Positions 23,431 through 35,211 are shown, numbered from the stretch's first letter. The stretch is 64,000 bases of DNA from Buxus sempervirens (GCA_947561395.2 OX387193.1:16430001-16494000); one strand, 5' to 3'. The notes: a model not told the origin generated them from the sequence alone. Translations and numbers: made by a program.

Positions 23431-23724
23431 TATGGTCGGGAACTAATCTAAAACGGAAAATTTTCCCCTGTTGCTTGGACTAAAGTTTGTACCCCAAAAG
23501 ATGAAGGAGGCCTAAGGGTAATAAACATGCAGAAATGGAAGGTGGCAGTAATCTCTTAATACTTGTGGAGACTATTCTATTGTCGAGAACTGATCTAAAA
23601 CGGAAAATTTGCCCTATTGCTTGGATTAAAGTTTTTACCCCAAAAGATGAAGGAGGCCTAGGGGTAATAAACATGCAAAAATGGAATGTGGCAGCAATCT
23701 CTCAATACCCATGGAGACTATTAT
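23431..23724 (+). pseudogene. Inverted LINE RT segment, tandemly duplicated
   Basis: Both 147-bp units encode LKRKI(F/C)P..W.KV, then PKDEGGL and VINMQKW on the plus strand. The same segment appears on the minus strand at about 23345-23420. The second unit continues after the solo LTR as SVENFLWHKWVE. Confidence 0.85.
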
Positions 23725-23949
23725 TGTAACGCCCCAGATCCGAGTCACAAGGAAAAACCCGTAACTCGTCTCCAGAGGTTATTAAAATAGCAGGATCGCA
23801 CTACCAGAGTAAAGAAAACATGAAGTCAATATTATTACGAAACAAAGTGCACTACAATAACCCCAAAGTAATAACTCACATGGCCCAATACACAGCCCGC
23901 AATTGTCGGCTCTCCATACGTATTTGAAAAACAAACAGAAACAAAAGAA

Positions 23950-23967
23950 TGAGATACGGATATCTTA
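23950..23967 (-). other. TCCG-capped hairpin, relative of the TTCG hairpin
   Basis: Minus strand TAAGATA, TCCG, TATCTCA. Six of seven positions pair. It corresponds to 10422-10439 and 40543-40560. Confidence 0.65.
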
Positions 23968-24200
23968 GCGAGCAGCACATGCATGCACAAATATAATTTA
24001 CCAGTTGTAAGATATGAGTCGAATAATCACACGAGTAAGCAGGCAATAACTCGATGGAACCAACGGAAAACCCAAGGCTACCACAATCCAATAATATATT
24101 ACCAATCTAGATAAACAAAAATCCCACAATGGTCAATGTCATGTAATTATTTGATTGGTTAATTAACACGCTAGAGCGACCTTCACACCTCCATGTACAC

Positions 24201-24323
24201 AGTTCCGGCCTATTTAGGGTTTCGGATACTCTAAAATGACGACTTACTCAGGGTTTCGTCATCCAATGCCGGCCTACTCAGGGTATCAGCACTGACAACC
24301 AGGCCTACTCAGGGTTTCTGGCT
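24201..24323 (-). repeat. Hairpin array, counterpart of the G1 array
   Basis: Four inverted repeats share a loop close to GCCTACTCAGGGTTT on the plus strand (AAACCCTGAGTAGGC on the minus). Stems are AGTTCC/GGATACT (bulged), ATGACG/CGTCAT, AATGCCG/CAGCACT (two mismatches) and AACCAG/CTGGCT. On the sense (minus) strand the last is AGCCAG/CTGGTT, one compensated base pair away from AGCCCG/CGGGTT in G1. Confidence 0.88.
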
Positions 24324-24954
24324 GCTCTACACCGGTCGTGGCAACACTCCATGGCCATGCCATTACCCCAATAAAGCATATACATCACATTACTAAGCTT
24401 AGACTCTGGATCCAGGACATGCTAAACCAAAACCGATAAATAACCAAATAAACTCCGCATTCAACCCACATTTATTTCAAAACTGTGTATCCCATATACA
24501 CATCACAAGTTGTTCCAACCAGAACAATAATTTCCTCACAAAAGTTCCAACCAGAACTGTAATTCCTCACAAGTGTTCCAACCAGAACAGTAACTCCTCA
24601 CAAGTGTTCCAACCAGAACTTCAACTCACACAAGAAAATAGTCTTTACAATTCATTTCAAAATTTGCCAATAAGTAAAACCAGGATTTAATAAATTCACA
24701 ACCAAGTACAGTGTTTAACCAAAGAGAACTAAAATAGGAACTCCTAGTGTTTGGTATCCAAAACAGCACCTACAGATAGCCCTAAGTTGCCTTGGAAGCT
24801 CCTAAGAATTTCCAAGATTTATCTTTAATATTCTCATAGGTAATATTGTTTCTAGAGTACTAAACATGTGATTTGTCGTGTGCTTGGAAACCTCTTATCA
24901 TCAAAATCCAACTTGTTTTACTCAAACATGCAATTCGGCAAAGGAAAGGGACCA

Positions 24955-25195
24955 TGCGCTCACCTCCTGCGCTAGGCATGAGGTCGGCGGGAGGTCGAGG
25001 ATCAAATTTTGGGGTATGCGCCCACTTAAAGTCGAGTGAGCGCGAAGTGGGCGTCAGGTTCGCGCGAAATGCACGCATCGGTTTTAAGTGCGCGCGAGCT
25101 GAGCGCCAAGTGGGCGCAAGCTCGGCGGATGGTATACTTTGACCTTGCGCCTACTACCCGAAGTGGGCGCCAGTAAGCGCCAAGTGGGCGGATAC
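24955..25195 (-). other. CpG-dense block with GCGC-CACTT repeats in LTR A-
   Basis: Repeated plus-strand phrases such as AAGTGGGCGC, GAGCGCGAAGTGGGCG and GCGCGAGCTGAGCGCC. A homologous block is at 37555-37835 in D-left. Confidence 0.75.
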
Positions 25196-26000
25196 TCACT
25201 GTATTTTTCGACTCTCTACTATTTCCAGATCTCCAACTCTGGCTGAACTTTTTCGGTCTGTAACTACTTCTTTAGTCTCCTAATATCCCCAGAACACATT
25301 CAAACCAGTTTTGGAATTAATCTAACACAAATTTTATTTATCCACATCCAGTTCTAAAGAAACAATCCTCGGACTATCTCCGTCCAGAAAACAAATGAAT
25401 AACTCATTCCACAACCATATGCATTCGGATTAAACCTACGAGTAATACAAAACCCAGGTTTTAAAACAGTGCCACTCACCGGTATTGAGGATCTTCTTCT
25501 AGCTTCCAGCCATTCTGATGGAGTCCTCTCGAGACCCAAGCTGTTTGGCCGCTGCCCTAATTGCAGGGCAGCAACTTTTCCCCAATCTCCCAATCTCCGA
25601 AAATTTTTATATTAGTCATCTATTTATAGACGTCGCAAGGTCTAACCTAATTCACCCCCGGTATTTAATTAACCCTCGAGATTCCATATCTACCCCTAAT
25701 TCAACTTGAGTTTACCCGGATTACTTATTTGCTAATTCCCTATTAACTACAATATTTTTAAGTTCGCAATTTATTACGTAATAATATTCTACCTTATTTC
25801 CTTTGCCAACTAATGACCACAATCTCCAGTAATAAATAAATTTTTGATTAAACCTATCAATAAATCCATGTCCATATATTTATATATTATTTTATTTACT
25901 ATTATTATTATTATTATTATTATTTTCTCAAAACTGGGGTTTTACAATTATCAGTGGAAAATTTTCTATGGCACAAGTGGGTAGAGCAAAGGCCAAGACT

Positions 26001-26105
26001 TGCTCTTTCCATAATGGATAATTTTCAAGCTTTAGTTTTAAGTTTTACAAAATTGCTAACACTCAAAGAGAATGTAGAAGATATTTTCCTACTTTGACAC
26101 CAAGA
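26001..26105 (-). pseudogene. Copia-1 gag N-terminal end and primer-binding region
   Basis: Minus-strand sequence encodes LKLENYPLWKEQV-like residues leading into the LINE insertion point, with the decayed primer-binding site next to the 5' LTR. Confidence 0.75.
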
Positions 26106-26398
26106 TGAAAAGAAGACAAAATGATGAAGAGGAATCTTACCACACTAAATCAAGTGGTGGATTGTTGTATTTATATGTATTTAGTTAACCATTTACAGAA
26201 TAATAGCTAACAAATTACAAAGAAGTAGCCAACTTAACAAATCTACAAATGACTGGGTCAAAGTAGAAACAAACAAGAAGTTGTTATCTAAAGGAGTTTG
26301 TTATGCCAGATAAGCCATCATCCGTAGAATTAAAAGAATGATTACTGTTGTCTTTGACTATGTCTCGTACTTTGCTGCAATTTTCTTCTGCGTTAACA
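26106..26398 (-). repeat. 5' LTR of Copia-1
   Basis: 293 bp; minus-strand start TGTTAACGCAGAAG at 26398, end CTTTTCA at 26106. It is well diverged from 16084-16383, with several substitutions and indels, so Copia-1 is old. Confidence 0.9.
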
Positions 26399-26939
26399 TA
26401 TATGATCATTTGGACCATTGTAAACCCTTTTCTAGGAAATTAAAGAAGAATAAAGAAATAGTCACTCTACAACTCACACATAATATATCTTGCAATAGGA
26501 CTGAGGATAGGATACTTGTTTTGTTAGGAAAAGGACAAATATTCTTATGAAACCCCTCTTCAAGGGTAAGAAAAGACAAAAAACACTTAGTACTTACATA
26601 GGAGCCAAGAAGAGAAACAAAGCACCAGCAATCCTTGTTTTAGAAACAGGTCATGATCTATCAAAGGAAAATCCTAAAGATGAAGTGAAGAACATCCTTG
26701 TCATTTCGGGTTTTCAGTTCCATTCATGGTTTAATCAATGTCTTCCGGTTCATTTTTGGTTTAAGTTTTTTAGCTGAAATTTGTTTTGGTTCAATTTTTG
26801 GTTTTAATCAACTTAATTTGGTTTGGCACGAAAACCAAACCTAACTGACCTAATTACACCCCAATACTATGTGTTATTTGCTACTTGATTTGTATTTCGT
26901 CCTTGAATGGTTTGAAACTTAGGAATGGCAATGGGGCGA
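26399..26939. other. Unassigned AT-rich DNA with GGTTT low-complexity segment
   Basis: No domain was seen. 26740-26840 is rich in TTTGGTT phrases like 12850-12910. GGAATGGCAATGGGGCGAG at 26924-26942 is a phrase often seen in dispersed plant repeats. Confidence 0.5.
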
Positions 26940-27766
26940 GTTTTGGTGAACACAAGTCTACCCCTAAAGGGGTTTAGCCAATACTAAACCCTAACATGCA
27001 CTCCTATGGAGTTGGTAATGTGCCGGAGAACAAAAAAATTTCGTATATTTTACTTCAACACAATAGATGGTGATTATAAATAATATGAAATTTTGATGAA
27101 AAAAGGGATTTTCCTCTCTTTGGTCCTTGATCACGTGAGCGTCCTCTGATTGAAGAGCAATTTGATGTAAACAAATGCAAGATGGCGTTCTTTGAATTTT
27201 AGAGTGATTGCAAATGTTCTTCACTCCGGGCTTTGTGCTTGCTTCAGCTTTTCTACTTACTTGAAAGAGGATTTTATCTTTGTAGAGAAGTTTCCCTTTC
27301 TTCTTTGGGAAGGAGATTTTCTTTTTTTAGAAAGTGCTTCTTTCTTCTTTAGGATGGAGGATTTACTCTAGCCTTCTTTGGAATGGAGGATTTGCTCTTA
27401 CCTTTGATTTGTTTTTGCCTTTAGTGGAGGGTTTTCTCTTCAAGAGAATTTCTTCGAGATTTCTTTGATTTGCTTATCTTCAGATGGAGGGTTTTCTCTT
27501 CAAAAGAATTTCTCAAGAGCTTCATCCTTTGATTTGCTTGATTTGATTTGTGTGTGTTTCCCTATAACCAAGCCCCCTATTTATAGAGCTAAAATTACAC
27601 GGAATTGAAAATTTTACCCTACAAGGGATAAATAAGAGAATTTTAAATTAAAATAACTCGAATTTATCTCTTATGGGATATGGGCTTACAATTGGCTTTA
27701 ATGAGCTATTCTTTTACAACCCATTTACAAACTTGGGTTGGGCTTTGCACAATTTTGATGTCTACA
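26940..27766 (-). repeat. 3' LTR of L1
   Basis: The minus-strand start TGTAGACATCAAAATTG abuts the polypurine tract TCGAGGGGGCATT. A TATA CTATAAATAG lies at 27586-27577, followed by a purine-rich leader with several AAATCCTCC-type repeats. The 3' limit of the LTR (left edge) is not resolved and is approximate. Confidence 0.7.
27577..27586 (-). promoter_or_regulatory. TATA box of the L1 LTR
   Basis: Minus strand CTCTATAAATAGGGGGC, about 185 bp inside the LTR, a normal spacing for U3. Confidence 0.7.
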
Positions 27767-29040
27767 AATGCCCCCTCGAGGCTTGTTTATTTACAATTTT
27801 TTTAATGAACAAGCTTCGACCCACTTTGCGTGAGGTTTAATTTTGTAAAACCTCTCTTTTGCTTTTTTGTGGGAAAATTGACGTTAATTATCAATTTTTT
27901 TACTTTATTTTTATTATTTTTTAAAAACTTTGTGGATGTATGGAATTGTCCATCCCTTTTTTTTTTGTTGGAAATGTTGACTTTTTTGTCAACTCTTTTT
28001 TTTTTTTTGTTTTGAGAAATTTTATAGCCATGTAAACTTTACTCCTTGCTGCAGTATTTGAGATATTATCAAACATTGTTAATGTTAATCACCTTAACAT
28101 GACGTAAATGAGTTTCAATTGAAGAAGGAGAATTCTGCAATTTTAGAGTTTAAGTGAAAGTGGTACACTTTCTCTTTATAATCACCGATCCATGACCTAC
28201 GAACATTGCTCCTATTAAGATTTCTGGCTTTCTTTTGAAGCTCTTTGGCTTTTGCAAAAGAATCTTCTTGGAGAACAGTCGGCTTTCGTGGAAGGACCTT
28301 TGCTTCTATCGGATCATCACCACATACAGTTACAAGTATGTATCCTCTTCTTCCACTTAGATGATATTTCACTGTGCAACATTAACAATCTTTTTGGATG
28401 CTTGACCAACGATGGAAGATTTCCGATACGTTCAATTTCAACTAATTGAAAACACGATCAAACGAGTGGTCGTCAATGACGGTTTTATGGTTCATTTGAT
28501 TTGTGTTTCTAGAAGTTGAACTTAACAAAGTGAAAAGAATATAGGAGGAGAGACCACAATCAACTTTCTACTGTATGAGGTATAACTTTACTTTGGCATA
28601 ACAAGACTTCTGGCTTCATGGTAGATTGTTGAAAAAAACTTCTCCAGTGATGCCATGCTTATGATCTTGTTTCCTACTGGGATTGCAAAACTGATAACAA
28701 ACTTCCGGTTGAGAATCATGAAGTTTCCATGACTTTTCTTGTCCTCTCCAGAGGATTTGTTGCCTTCCAATTTTATCATTGATGACTAATGGAGAACACC
28801 TTGAAGAATAATATGTACAGTTCTTTCATGGTTGATAGTCGACAGACAGGTTGCCATCTCCAACGACTGAAAGCCAGTAAAGCCCTTCTGCTTTACTGAA
28901 TTGAGAAATCTGGGAAGGGACGAAATCCAGGCTGATTTTCTAGCTACTGATAATTGTTCAAATTACTCAGTAACTTTGATACTTTTGAGACTCATTATTG
29001 AGAGTCATGGCCTAGTCTTCTTCCAAGTCTTATACATAGT
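27767..29040. other. L1 polypurine tract and noncoding 3' region
   Basis: The minus-strand polypurine tract is 27782-27767. Beyond it is AT-rich sequence with T runs near 27895-28010 and no conserved protein. ORFs at 28115-28372 and 28588-28779 have no recognisable family. Confidence 0.6.
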
Positions 29041-29048
29041 TCATAAGC

Positions 29049-29410
29049 AAGGTTTACAGTTTCGGCAGCACGCCGCGGCGTGCCGCCGAAATTTCGGTTT
29101 TTTGCCCCCAGCGATGCGTTTCGCTGGGGGAAATCGTTAATTTGTATCGTTGGCGAAACGGACCGAAATTTCGAGCGAAACGGTCGGCGTGCCGACCGAA
29201 ACGGGCGAAAAATGTAATTTTTTTAACGAAACGGACGGCGTGCCGGCGAAACGGAGCGGCGTGCCGTCGAAATTTTGTCGAAATCTAAAAAAACATAATT
29301 TTTTATTTTTTTTGCCATTAAAATTTTTCCGGCATTTCGGTGGCACGCCGCCGGCGTGCCGCCGAAATGCCGTTCGGTGCCGCCCAGGGCCACCGAAACT
29401 TAAAACCTTG
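29049..29410. mobile_element. hAT-like MITE, 362 bp, GC-rich interior
   Basis: It has an 8-bp TSD TTCATAAG at 29041-29048 and 29411-29418. The TIRs are CAAGGTTTACAGTTTCGG and its near complement CCGAAACTTAAAACCTTG. An 8-bp TSD with CAAGG ends fits hAT. The interior has many CG pairs and palindromes, such as GCACGCCGCGGCGTGC and CCCCAGCGA-TCGCTGGGG. No ORF of note. Confidence 0.88.
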
Positions 29411-29418
29411 TTCATAAG

Positions 29419-30576
29419 CCTTGTGAAGAAACCCTGATGTCCTTGCAATCGGTTTAAACTTTGGCTTTGTCCTTGTTGCATCCTTCAACTTTGTAGCATA
29501 TTTTGGCTTGGAACAACCCTTGGCTTTGACTGATTTTGATCAGAGGGCTAATATATTCTCTGCAAGACCGGAGCTTTGTAGATGGCTTTGTAGACTGATT
29601 TTTGGCCGAAGGGTTGTTGTATTCTCTGCAAGTCCAGAGAACAAGAATAGGCATAGAAAACAAGAAAGTGCTAGAGAAATACAGATGGGAAGAGTGTCAT
29701 AATGAGGCTGCAGACAAGGGATGACTACATGACAAAGAGAGCACATGGGACAAAAGAAAGAGAAGCTATGAGGTAGGGGAAAAGAGAGGGACGCGTAGGA
29801 GGAAGAAGGAAATTGGAGGGAGAGAGCACTTTTTTTTTTGGTGAGGTGGAGGGAGAGAGCACATGGGACAAAAGTAGGAAAAGTGGGATTTAACGAAGAG
29901 AGAGAAAGAAGGAGAAAGTGGAGAGAGGGAGACGTGGGAGAGAGAAAACAAGTCTCTCCATGTCATGTTCTTTTGCTTTTGCTTTCCTTTGTTTTTTTTT
30001 CAACTAAACCCTTCTTCTCTTTCTCTTTTCTTTCAATACCCTAAGCCCCTTTTTTTTCTTGAATACCCCAAAGCATTTCTTCTCTCTCTATTTTTTTTTA
30101 TATTTTGGATACCTCCAAAGCTCTTTCTTTTATCTTCTTTTTTTTTGCAATGATAATAATTCATCACCTTTTTTTTTTTTTTTTGCAATCATGGCTTTAT
30201 CATCATTGGTAAAGTTGCCTAAGGATGGATAGATTGTTGAACACGACAATCCCACTTTAAAAGGAAAGTATTTGTGCTTTTGTTTACATACGCTATAACT
30301 CGGCGGAAAAGAAGAGTCCATGTGGTTATAAACTCCCTAAAATAGCATAGTGGGGTCCGTTAGGAAACCCCCACTACAATGGGATCAGTTGGAAAAGATT
30401 CCACATGGCAAGGACTCTCTAAAAATATGGAAAGTGGGGTCCCCCACTACATAAACGTGGAATCAGTTGGGAAACTTCCCAACCGACAAGTTGGGATGTT
30501 TGTGCAAAGTGGAGATCAACTTCCTAACAATTTAGAAAGTGCATTCATTAGGAAACTTCCAATCAATTAAAGAAGC
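29419..30576 (+). promoter_or_regulatory. Upstream region of the antisense PMD gene
   Basis: There is a two-fold repeat of GGCTTTG-TATTCTCTGCAAG phrases at 29520-29640 and long purine or pyrimidine stretches at 29760-30180. At 30340-30560 there are reiterated GTTGGGAAACTTCC and GTGGGGTCCCCCACTAC-type phrases just upstream of the TATA box. They could be promoter elements; this is inference. Confidence 0.5.
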
Positions 30577-30587
30577 CTATAAAAAGG
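30577..30587 (+). promoter_or_regulatory. TATA box of the antisense PMD gene
   Basis: CTATAAAAAGG on the plus strand, followed about 30 bp downstream by the pyrimidine/purine start region near 30608 and a CA-rich 5' leader. Its orientation is opposite to L1 pol. Confidence 0.65.
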
Positions 30588-32470
30588 GGCTTGCAGGCAA
30601 CGAAAAAGGGGATCTCTCGATCAACACAACAGAATACCACACTTAGCTATCCTGGTCTTCTCAGACCTTCTATCTAGTATTCTCAGATCACCATACTACC
30701 ATGCTATCCTCATAGCATGAAGTAGCCTATCCTCCTTGTTGCTTCTTTTTGCAACAACACATGGAGATCCCCCTTATTCTTTATGGACAAGGCTAATGAA
30801 GATACGCCCTACTCCAATCATGGCTAGGTACTATCTTTCTTACTCCTTCAACCAAAGCTAAGGGCAATCACTATGTGCGCCCCAGAACTAGTACTCATCA
30901 AGATGGCCCTCCATCGTTTCTCTCTATACTCCGATCATGGCTATAGGGAAACAGGCGGCAAGTATCAAGATATTAGTGCTTTTCTTTTTACCTTCTATTT
31001 TTTTTATCACTATTCATCTTTGGAATGGGCATCACCCACATGGCTCATAATTCCTACACTTTTACATCAAATGGCTACCATTAACGTGGTTGTCATCTAT
31101 GTTGCCATAAAATTAGGGAAGTGAACCTTGGAGGACAAACCCCAATCCTCCTAACAATCGTCAAATCAAAAGTCTCTCATCAACATGCGGTTGGGTCGTA
31201 TCTGAACTGCAAACCATCCAGTTCTGCATGCGATCAACGCTAGGGTCAAAGTTTCTGACTCCTTGCATTTGCTCAAATGCCGGTATGCCCACGCACTTAC
31301 GCATCCCCGAGTCGAGCCAGAAATGATGGGAACAGATTTCCTCAGGTCAAGGCGAAGTACCATTCAGATTTGAAGGAAGTTCCAGCAAAGGACCTACAAC
31401 TTATTACTCATGATACCATGACTGGCTCTTTTAGCCATGTAAATTTGGACCGTGATAAAATACTTGACATTAGCCTGATTAGTGAGTATCCTCCCAAAGA
31501 ATAAGTGTCCAGAGAAGACTTGATGAGAATGGAAAGTCAACCATCTTTATGCTCTCCTCCTCATCACAATTGCTATGAAAATTTTCTTGTCTCCAAACCG
31601 ATGGTCGCATTGAAGGTTGGAGATGGCCTATCCAAATGGGATTCGGCACTCGGCTTTCACGAAGGAATCCAATATCTTAATGGATTTTGGGACTAGACAA
31701 CTGAAGTTTATAATAAACTTCTTAGCATTGATCGTACCAAGGAGCTCGCACTTGCAATCTATCCAACATCTTTTGACTATCATTATCAAACTTCCATTTG
31801 TATGGATGTTGTGGAAGGCAAACAGAAGGATGGTGTGAACCCAATCTTTCGCTTGAATTTTCCTATTGATTCTTCTACTGACGGAGAAACAAGGATTGTT
31901 GCATACTTAGGCCTAGTTTGGCTTTCATTCCGGATTAGGAACTCATTCCGAAAATGAGTTCTTAAAACTCATTTTGCTAATTAATTTTGAAGTCTTTCTA
32001 ATTGCGTTTGGTAAACACGTAGTAGAATGAATTTTTACCCAAAAAATTGTTTGGCTAACAAGTAATAAAATGAGTTCCATGAAATTTTTTTTCCCTTATT
32101 TTTTTTCTTTTTCCATGAATAATTATAAGAAACTAGTTGATCCTTAAAAGATAAAACTTGAAACACCTAAGAAATGAAAAATAAAAAAATTAAAACCGTC
32201 TTATAAATATATTTGGATACAATTAATTCAAATATATAACACCTAAAAAAATGTTTTCAATTGCAAAAACTGAATCATTCTTGCAATAAATATTAGTTGA
32301 AAGATGATAGATAAAAATAAAATATAAACATGTAATAAATAAAAGACGGGTTTGCTGATTATGTCTATTAATTTAAAACACATAATGATACCAACTATAA
32401 GTAAAGTCACAAAGTCCTATTACATCCATGATTTATAGCAAAGTTCATTACATTAATACGAATAATACTC

Positions 32471-33790
32471 TCAAGGGCATTCACTATTGCAAGCATGCGA
32501 TATAGCTTCAGCAATTGATTGTCTAAATAAATCCATCCTCCTTATTTCTTGTTCTTGTACTACTCCATCTGGATCTGGTTCATCATCAATGTGCTCTTCT
32601 TCAATAATTAAATCTTCTCCTTCATATTGATTAAATAACTCATCTCTCAATGTTTCTTGTCTAATGAAGTTATGCACAGTACATGTAGCAATAACAATAT
32701 TTCTTTCTGTTGGAAATGAGTATGGAGGCATTCTCTTAAGAATAGAAAAGCGTGCCTTCAACACACCAAAGCATTGCTCGATTACATTCCTCAATGAAGA
32801 ATGAGCATGATTAAATAACTCTTTCACTCCACTTGGTGAACTACCTCGTCTATAGTCAGGTAGATGATAGCGCACTCCTCGATATGGTGCAAGAAAACCC
32901 GGCATGTTTGGATATCCAGCATCAACAACATAATACTTTCCTAATAAAATAATAAAATATTTCAATAACTTGGATATTTAAAAAAGTTATATATAACTAT
33001 AAAATTTGTTTACCTTTAGGGGCTTTTGGAAAGTTCAAATGTGGTTTATGTATAGCCTCCAAAAGAACTCTTGAATCATTAGCTAATCCCTCCCAACCAG
33101 CATAGACAGAGGTGAATCGCACATCAAATTCACATGCAGCCATCACATTTTGGGAAATACTTGCCTTCCTATCTCGATAAGGAATTTGCTTCTCAGTAGA
33201 AACCACAGCATCAACTAAAGAGCCATCAATTGCACCAATACAATCCTTTACAAGATAAAAATATATAATTACAATAGAAAAAACAATGCTAACTATTTAA
33301 ACAAAATTTCCATTTAGTATATACCTTGAACCATGGATAATACTTTGGATTCCTGCGAATTTCTATTGGATTATGAGCAAATGACGGGGGCACTATAATT
33401 TCTTGTGCAAACTTCACAAAAGCTAATAACACCTTATTAAAGTGACGGCTTATTGTTTTACTTGAATGTTGAAACCTTTCTTGCATGATTCTGTTTATTT
33501 CATTATGTCCAATAGTTAGAAGAAATATAGCTAACTGCTCCTCCACAATTAGTGCCTTTTAATAGTTCATGCTCACAAAGAGCACAACATAAATTTCTAA
33601 GTACATGTTTATCCATTCAAAATGAATCATAGCATCTTACAGGATGACCAGTTAATACTTCTTGCACATAAGCATGCCCTGTAAGAAGAGAAACATGACA
33701 TGGTTCTTTATAAAGAATCAAATCCATGTAATTTTGTATTGCTACTGCACCAGCCAAGTATAACAACACCTCTTCATCATCTGAGTCCAT
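32471..33790 (-). pseudogene. Harbinger (HARBI1/DDE_4-type) transposase
   Basis: The start MDSDDEEVLLYLAGAV is at 33790. The N-terminal part includes RIMQERFQHSSKTISRHF. Catalytic segments: GAIDGSLV (first Asp), YYVVDAGYPNMPGFLAPYRG (second Asp) and IEQCFGVLKARF (Glu). The C-terminus ends HACNSECP at 32471. Two introns are visible: GTATATAC donor after PWFK (about 33327) and GTAAAC donor after KAPK (about 33013). Lesions are TGA after CYDSF near 33620 and a one-base shift near 33550, so it is a pseudogene. It normally cuts and reinserts the element with the help of the Myb-like partner. Confidence 0.92.
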
Positions 33791-34098
33791 TATAACTATT
33801 ACATAAAGTCATCCACAAACATAAATATAAATATAAAATAAATAACACGTACCTAAAGAGCAAAAGTCGTGTGTAATTCAAGAAGATCATGTTTTCTATT
33901 ATCATTGTTCTCTAAATCCAAAAGAACATGTATGAATATTACAAAAGTTATGTATAATTTCTTAATCCAAAAAATCATGTAGAGTTTGTCATATTTGTAT
34001 AACAAAAGGAAAAAAAACATATCTAATCACATATAAAGTTCCAAAATATTTTCCTTGTAGTTCCCAAAAAGTGCAACTTCATACTAAAATGAAGTCAT

Positions 34099-35068
34099 TC
34101 ATGACAAAATCCTCTTCAACCATATGATACGCATCTCAAGGGTTAGCTCTATGAAGGTCTCCCTTATAGAAGGATTTTGAAATGCATCAACTGCATCCAT
34201 AAACATCTCAATTCCCTGTGGTATCTCATTCATTTTCATCAAATACTCAATGCAAGCACCAATGGAGTACTTGTCAACTTTTGTCTCATTTCTTTCCAGT
34301 TTTACTTGAGCAAGGTTCACTAGGCCAGAAATAGCCTGAGTCAACTCAAAAGACCTTGAATCTTTTCGATATCATCTGGTTGCAGAAGGTGCTTCAAGTG
34401 GTCTTTTATGTCGACTACTCCCACTTCTCTCATCTTGAATTCCAACATCATTATCTTGTGTCTCCAATTGTGATGCTGGAGATGCATCTAAAGTGCATGG
34501 ATCTTGCTCATCAATGTGTACAATGTCATCACCATTATCATTAGGTAAGTCATCTTGTGAAGGGGCCCAACTTGCCTCCCCAGTAGCCATGGTACAACCA
34601 AATATAATGCACAACTCATTATAAAATAACAACGGCTTCTTGCGAAATTGAGTTGCATTTGGGTTTGCCTATTAGTAATATTTTGTTATAATATATCATA
34701 ATAATAAAAATAATTTCTCTATTTAAAAACTAATGTACTTTTATATAATCATTCCACTTTTCAACGGATGCAAAAAATGTTCCAAGCTCGTCATCCCAAC
34801 CCATTCCACTGTTGTCCACTAACTTCTTCCATGCACTCCAAGCTCTTCTCAGTGAATTGTAAACATTTTTCAATTGGGCTCTATCATATTGTAGATGGGT
34901 CTTTAAATTGAATTCCTTATTTATTGTTGCCCACCCAGACTTGTTGAAACTTAAGCCTGGCCTATTACAAATAACCGTCTACTCTAATGCAAGGTCGATA
35001 AAAATCTTTTTCAAATCATCCGACCAAAAGGCTTTATTTTTGGCCTTCGATGCTTGTTGAGTTTCCAT
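34099..35068 (-). pseudogene. Myb/SANT-like protein of PIF/Harbinger
   Basis: Starts METQQASKAKNKAFWSDD at 35068, continuing with GLSFNKSGWATINKEFN, NSLRRAWSAWKKL and GWDDELGTFFAS, the Myb/SANT-like DNA-binding domain carried by plant PIF elements. An in-frame TAG follows IDLALE near 34980, and another stop lies after APSATR at 34372. The second part (34099-34632) has an acidic linker and a Leu-rich helix, ending WLKRILS. An intron probably separates the parts near 34640-34735. In related elements this protein binds the transposon ends and imports the transposase. Confidence 0.85.
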
Positions 35069-35211
35069 GAATCACTAAAACATAAAAGTAATAATAAGAG
35101 ATGCTAAGTTAGAGTAAATAGATGGACTCTTTTTGAAATCTTAATATTATATTGATATGAAACTTCAATATTTTCCTTAGGGGAAGCGAACTGCGAAAAG
35201 AGGGATAAGAA

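Larger units (their letters stand above)
23725..25946 (-). mobile_element. Solo LTR A-, Ty3/gypsy-like, inside the LINE
   Basis: It is 2222 bp with a perfect TSD ATTAT (23720-23724 and 25947-25951). On the minus strand it starts TGTAAAACCCCAGTTTTGAG and ends CTGGGGCGTTACA. A minus-strand TATA CTATAAATAG lies at 25629-25620 and a donor-like CCGGTGAGTGG near 25480. A CpG block is at 24955-25195, a hairpin array at 24201-24323 and a terminal hairpin at 23950-23967. An (ATT)n tract is at about 25898-25922. There is no internal gene. Same family group as G1 by the hairpin array and 3' end. Confidence 0.92.
22163..25988 (-). mobile_element. 5'-truncated, 5'-inverted LINE with 12-bp TSD, carrying a solo LTR
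   Basis: A perfect TSD AAGGCCAAGACT flanks it (22151-22162 and 25989-26000), and a T run at 22164-22174 is the poly-A tail of the minus-strand element. The body 22163-23424 is minus-strand LINE. The outer part is plus-strand LINE: two tandem 147-bp units (23431-23577 and 23578-23724), then 25947-25988 beyond the solo LTR. 5' inversion is a known product of LINE integration (twin priming). The net length is about 1.6 kb, so only the 3' end of the LINE was copied. Confidence 0.9.
16084..26398 (-). mobile_element. Copia-1, degenerate Ty1/copia element carrying two nested insertions
   Basis: The two LTRs (16084-16383 and 26106-26398) are in direct orientation and clearly homologous. The polypurine tract TTTGAGGGGGGA abuts the 3' LTR (plus 16384-16395). 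A primer-binding-like TGGTGTCAAAG follows the 5' LTR (plus about 26094-26104), a decayed form of the usual initiator-Met site. Pol order on the minus strand is gag, protease, integrase, RT, RNase H, the Copia order. After removing Copia-2 and the LINE the net length is about 4.77 kb, normal for Copia. Stops and frameshifts occur in every domain, so it is dead. No matching TSD was seen. Confidence 0.92.

Noticed and set aside
24860..25142. ORFs across the CpG blocks (24860-25142, 37594-37827)
   Set aside because: They follow GCGC-CACTT repeats inside LTRs and have no counterpart in other LTR copies.
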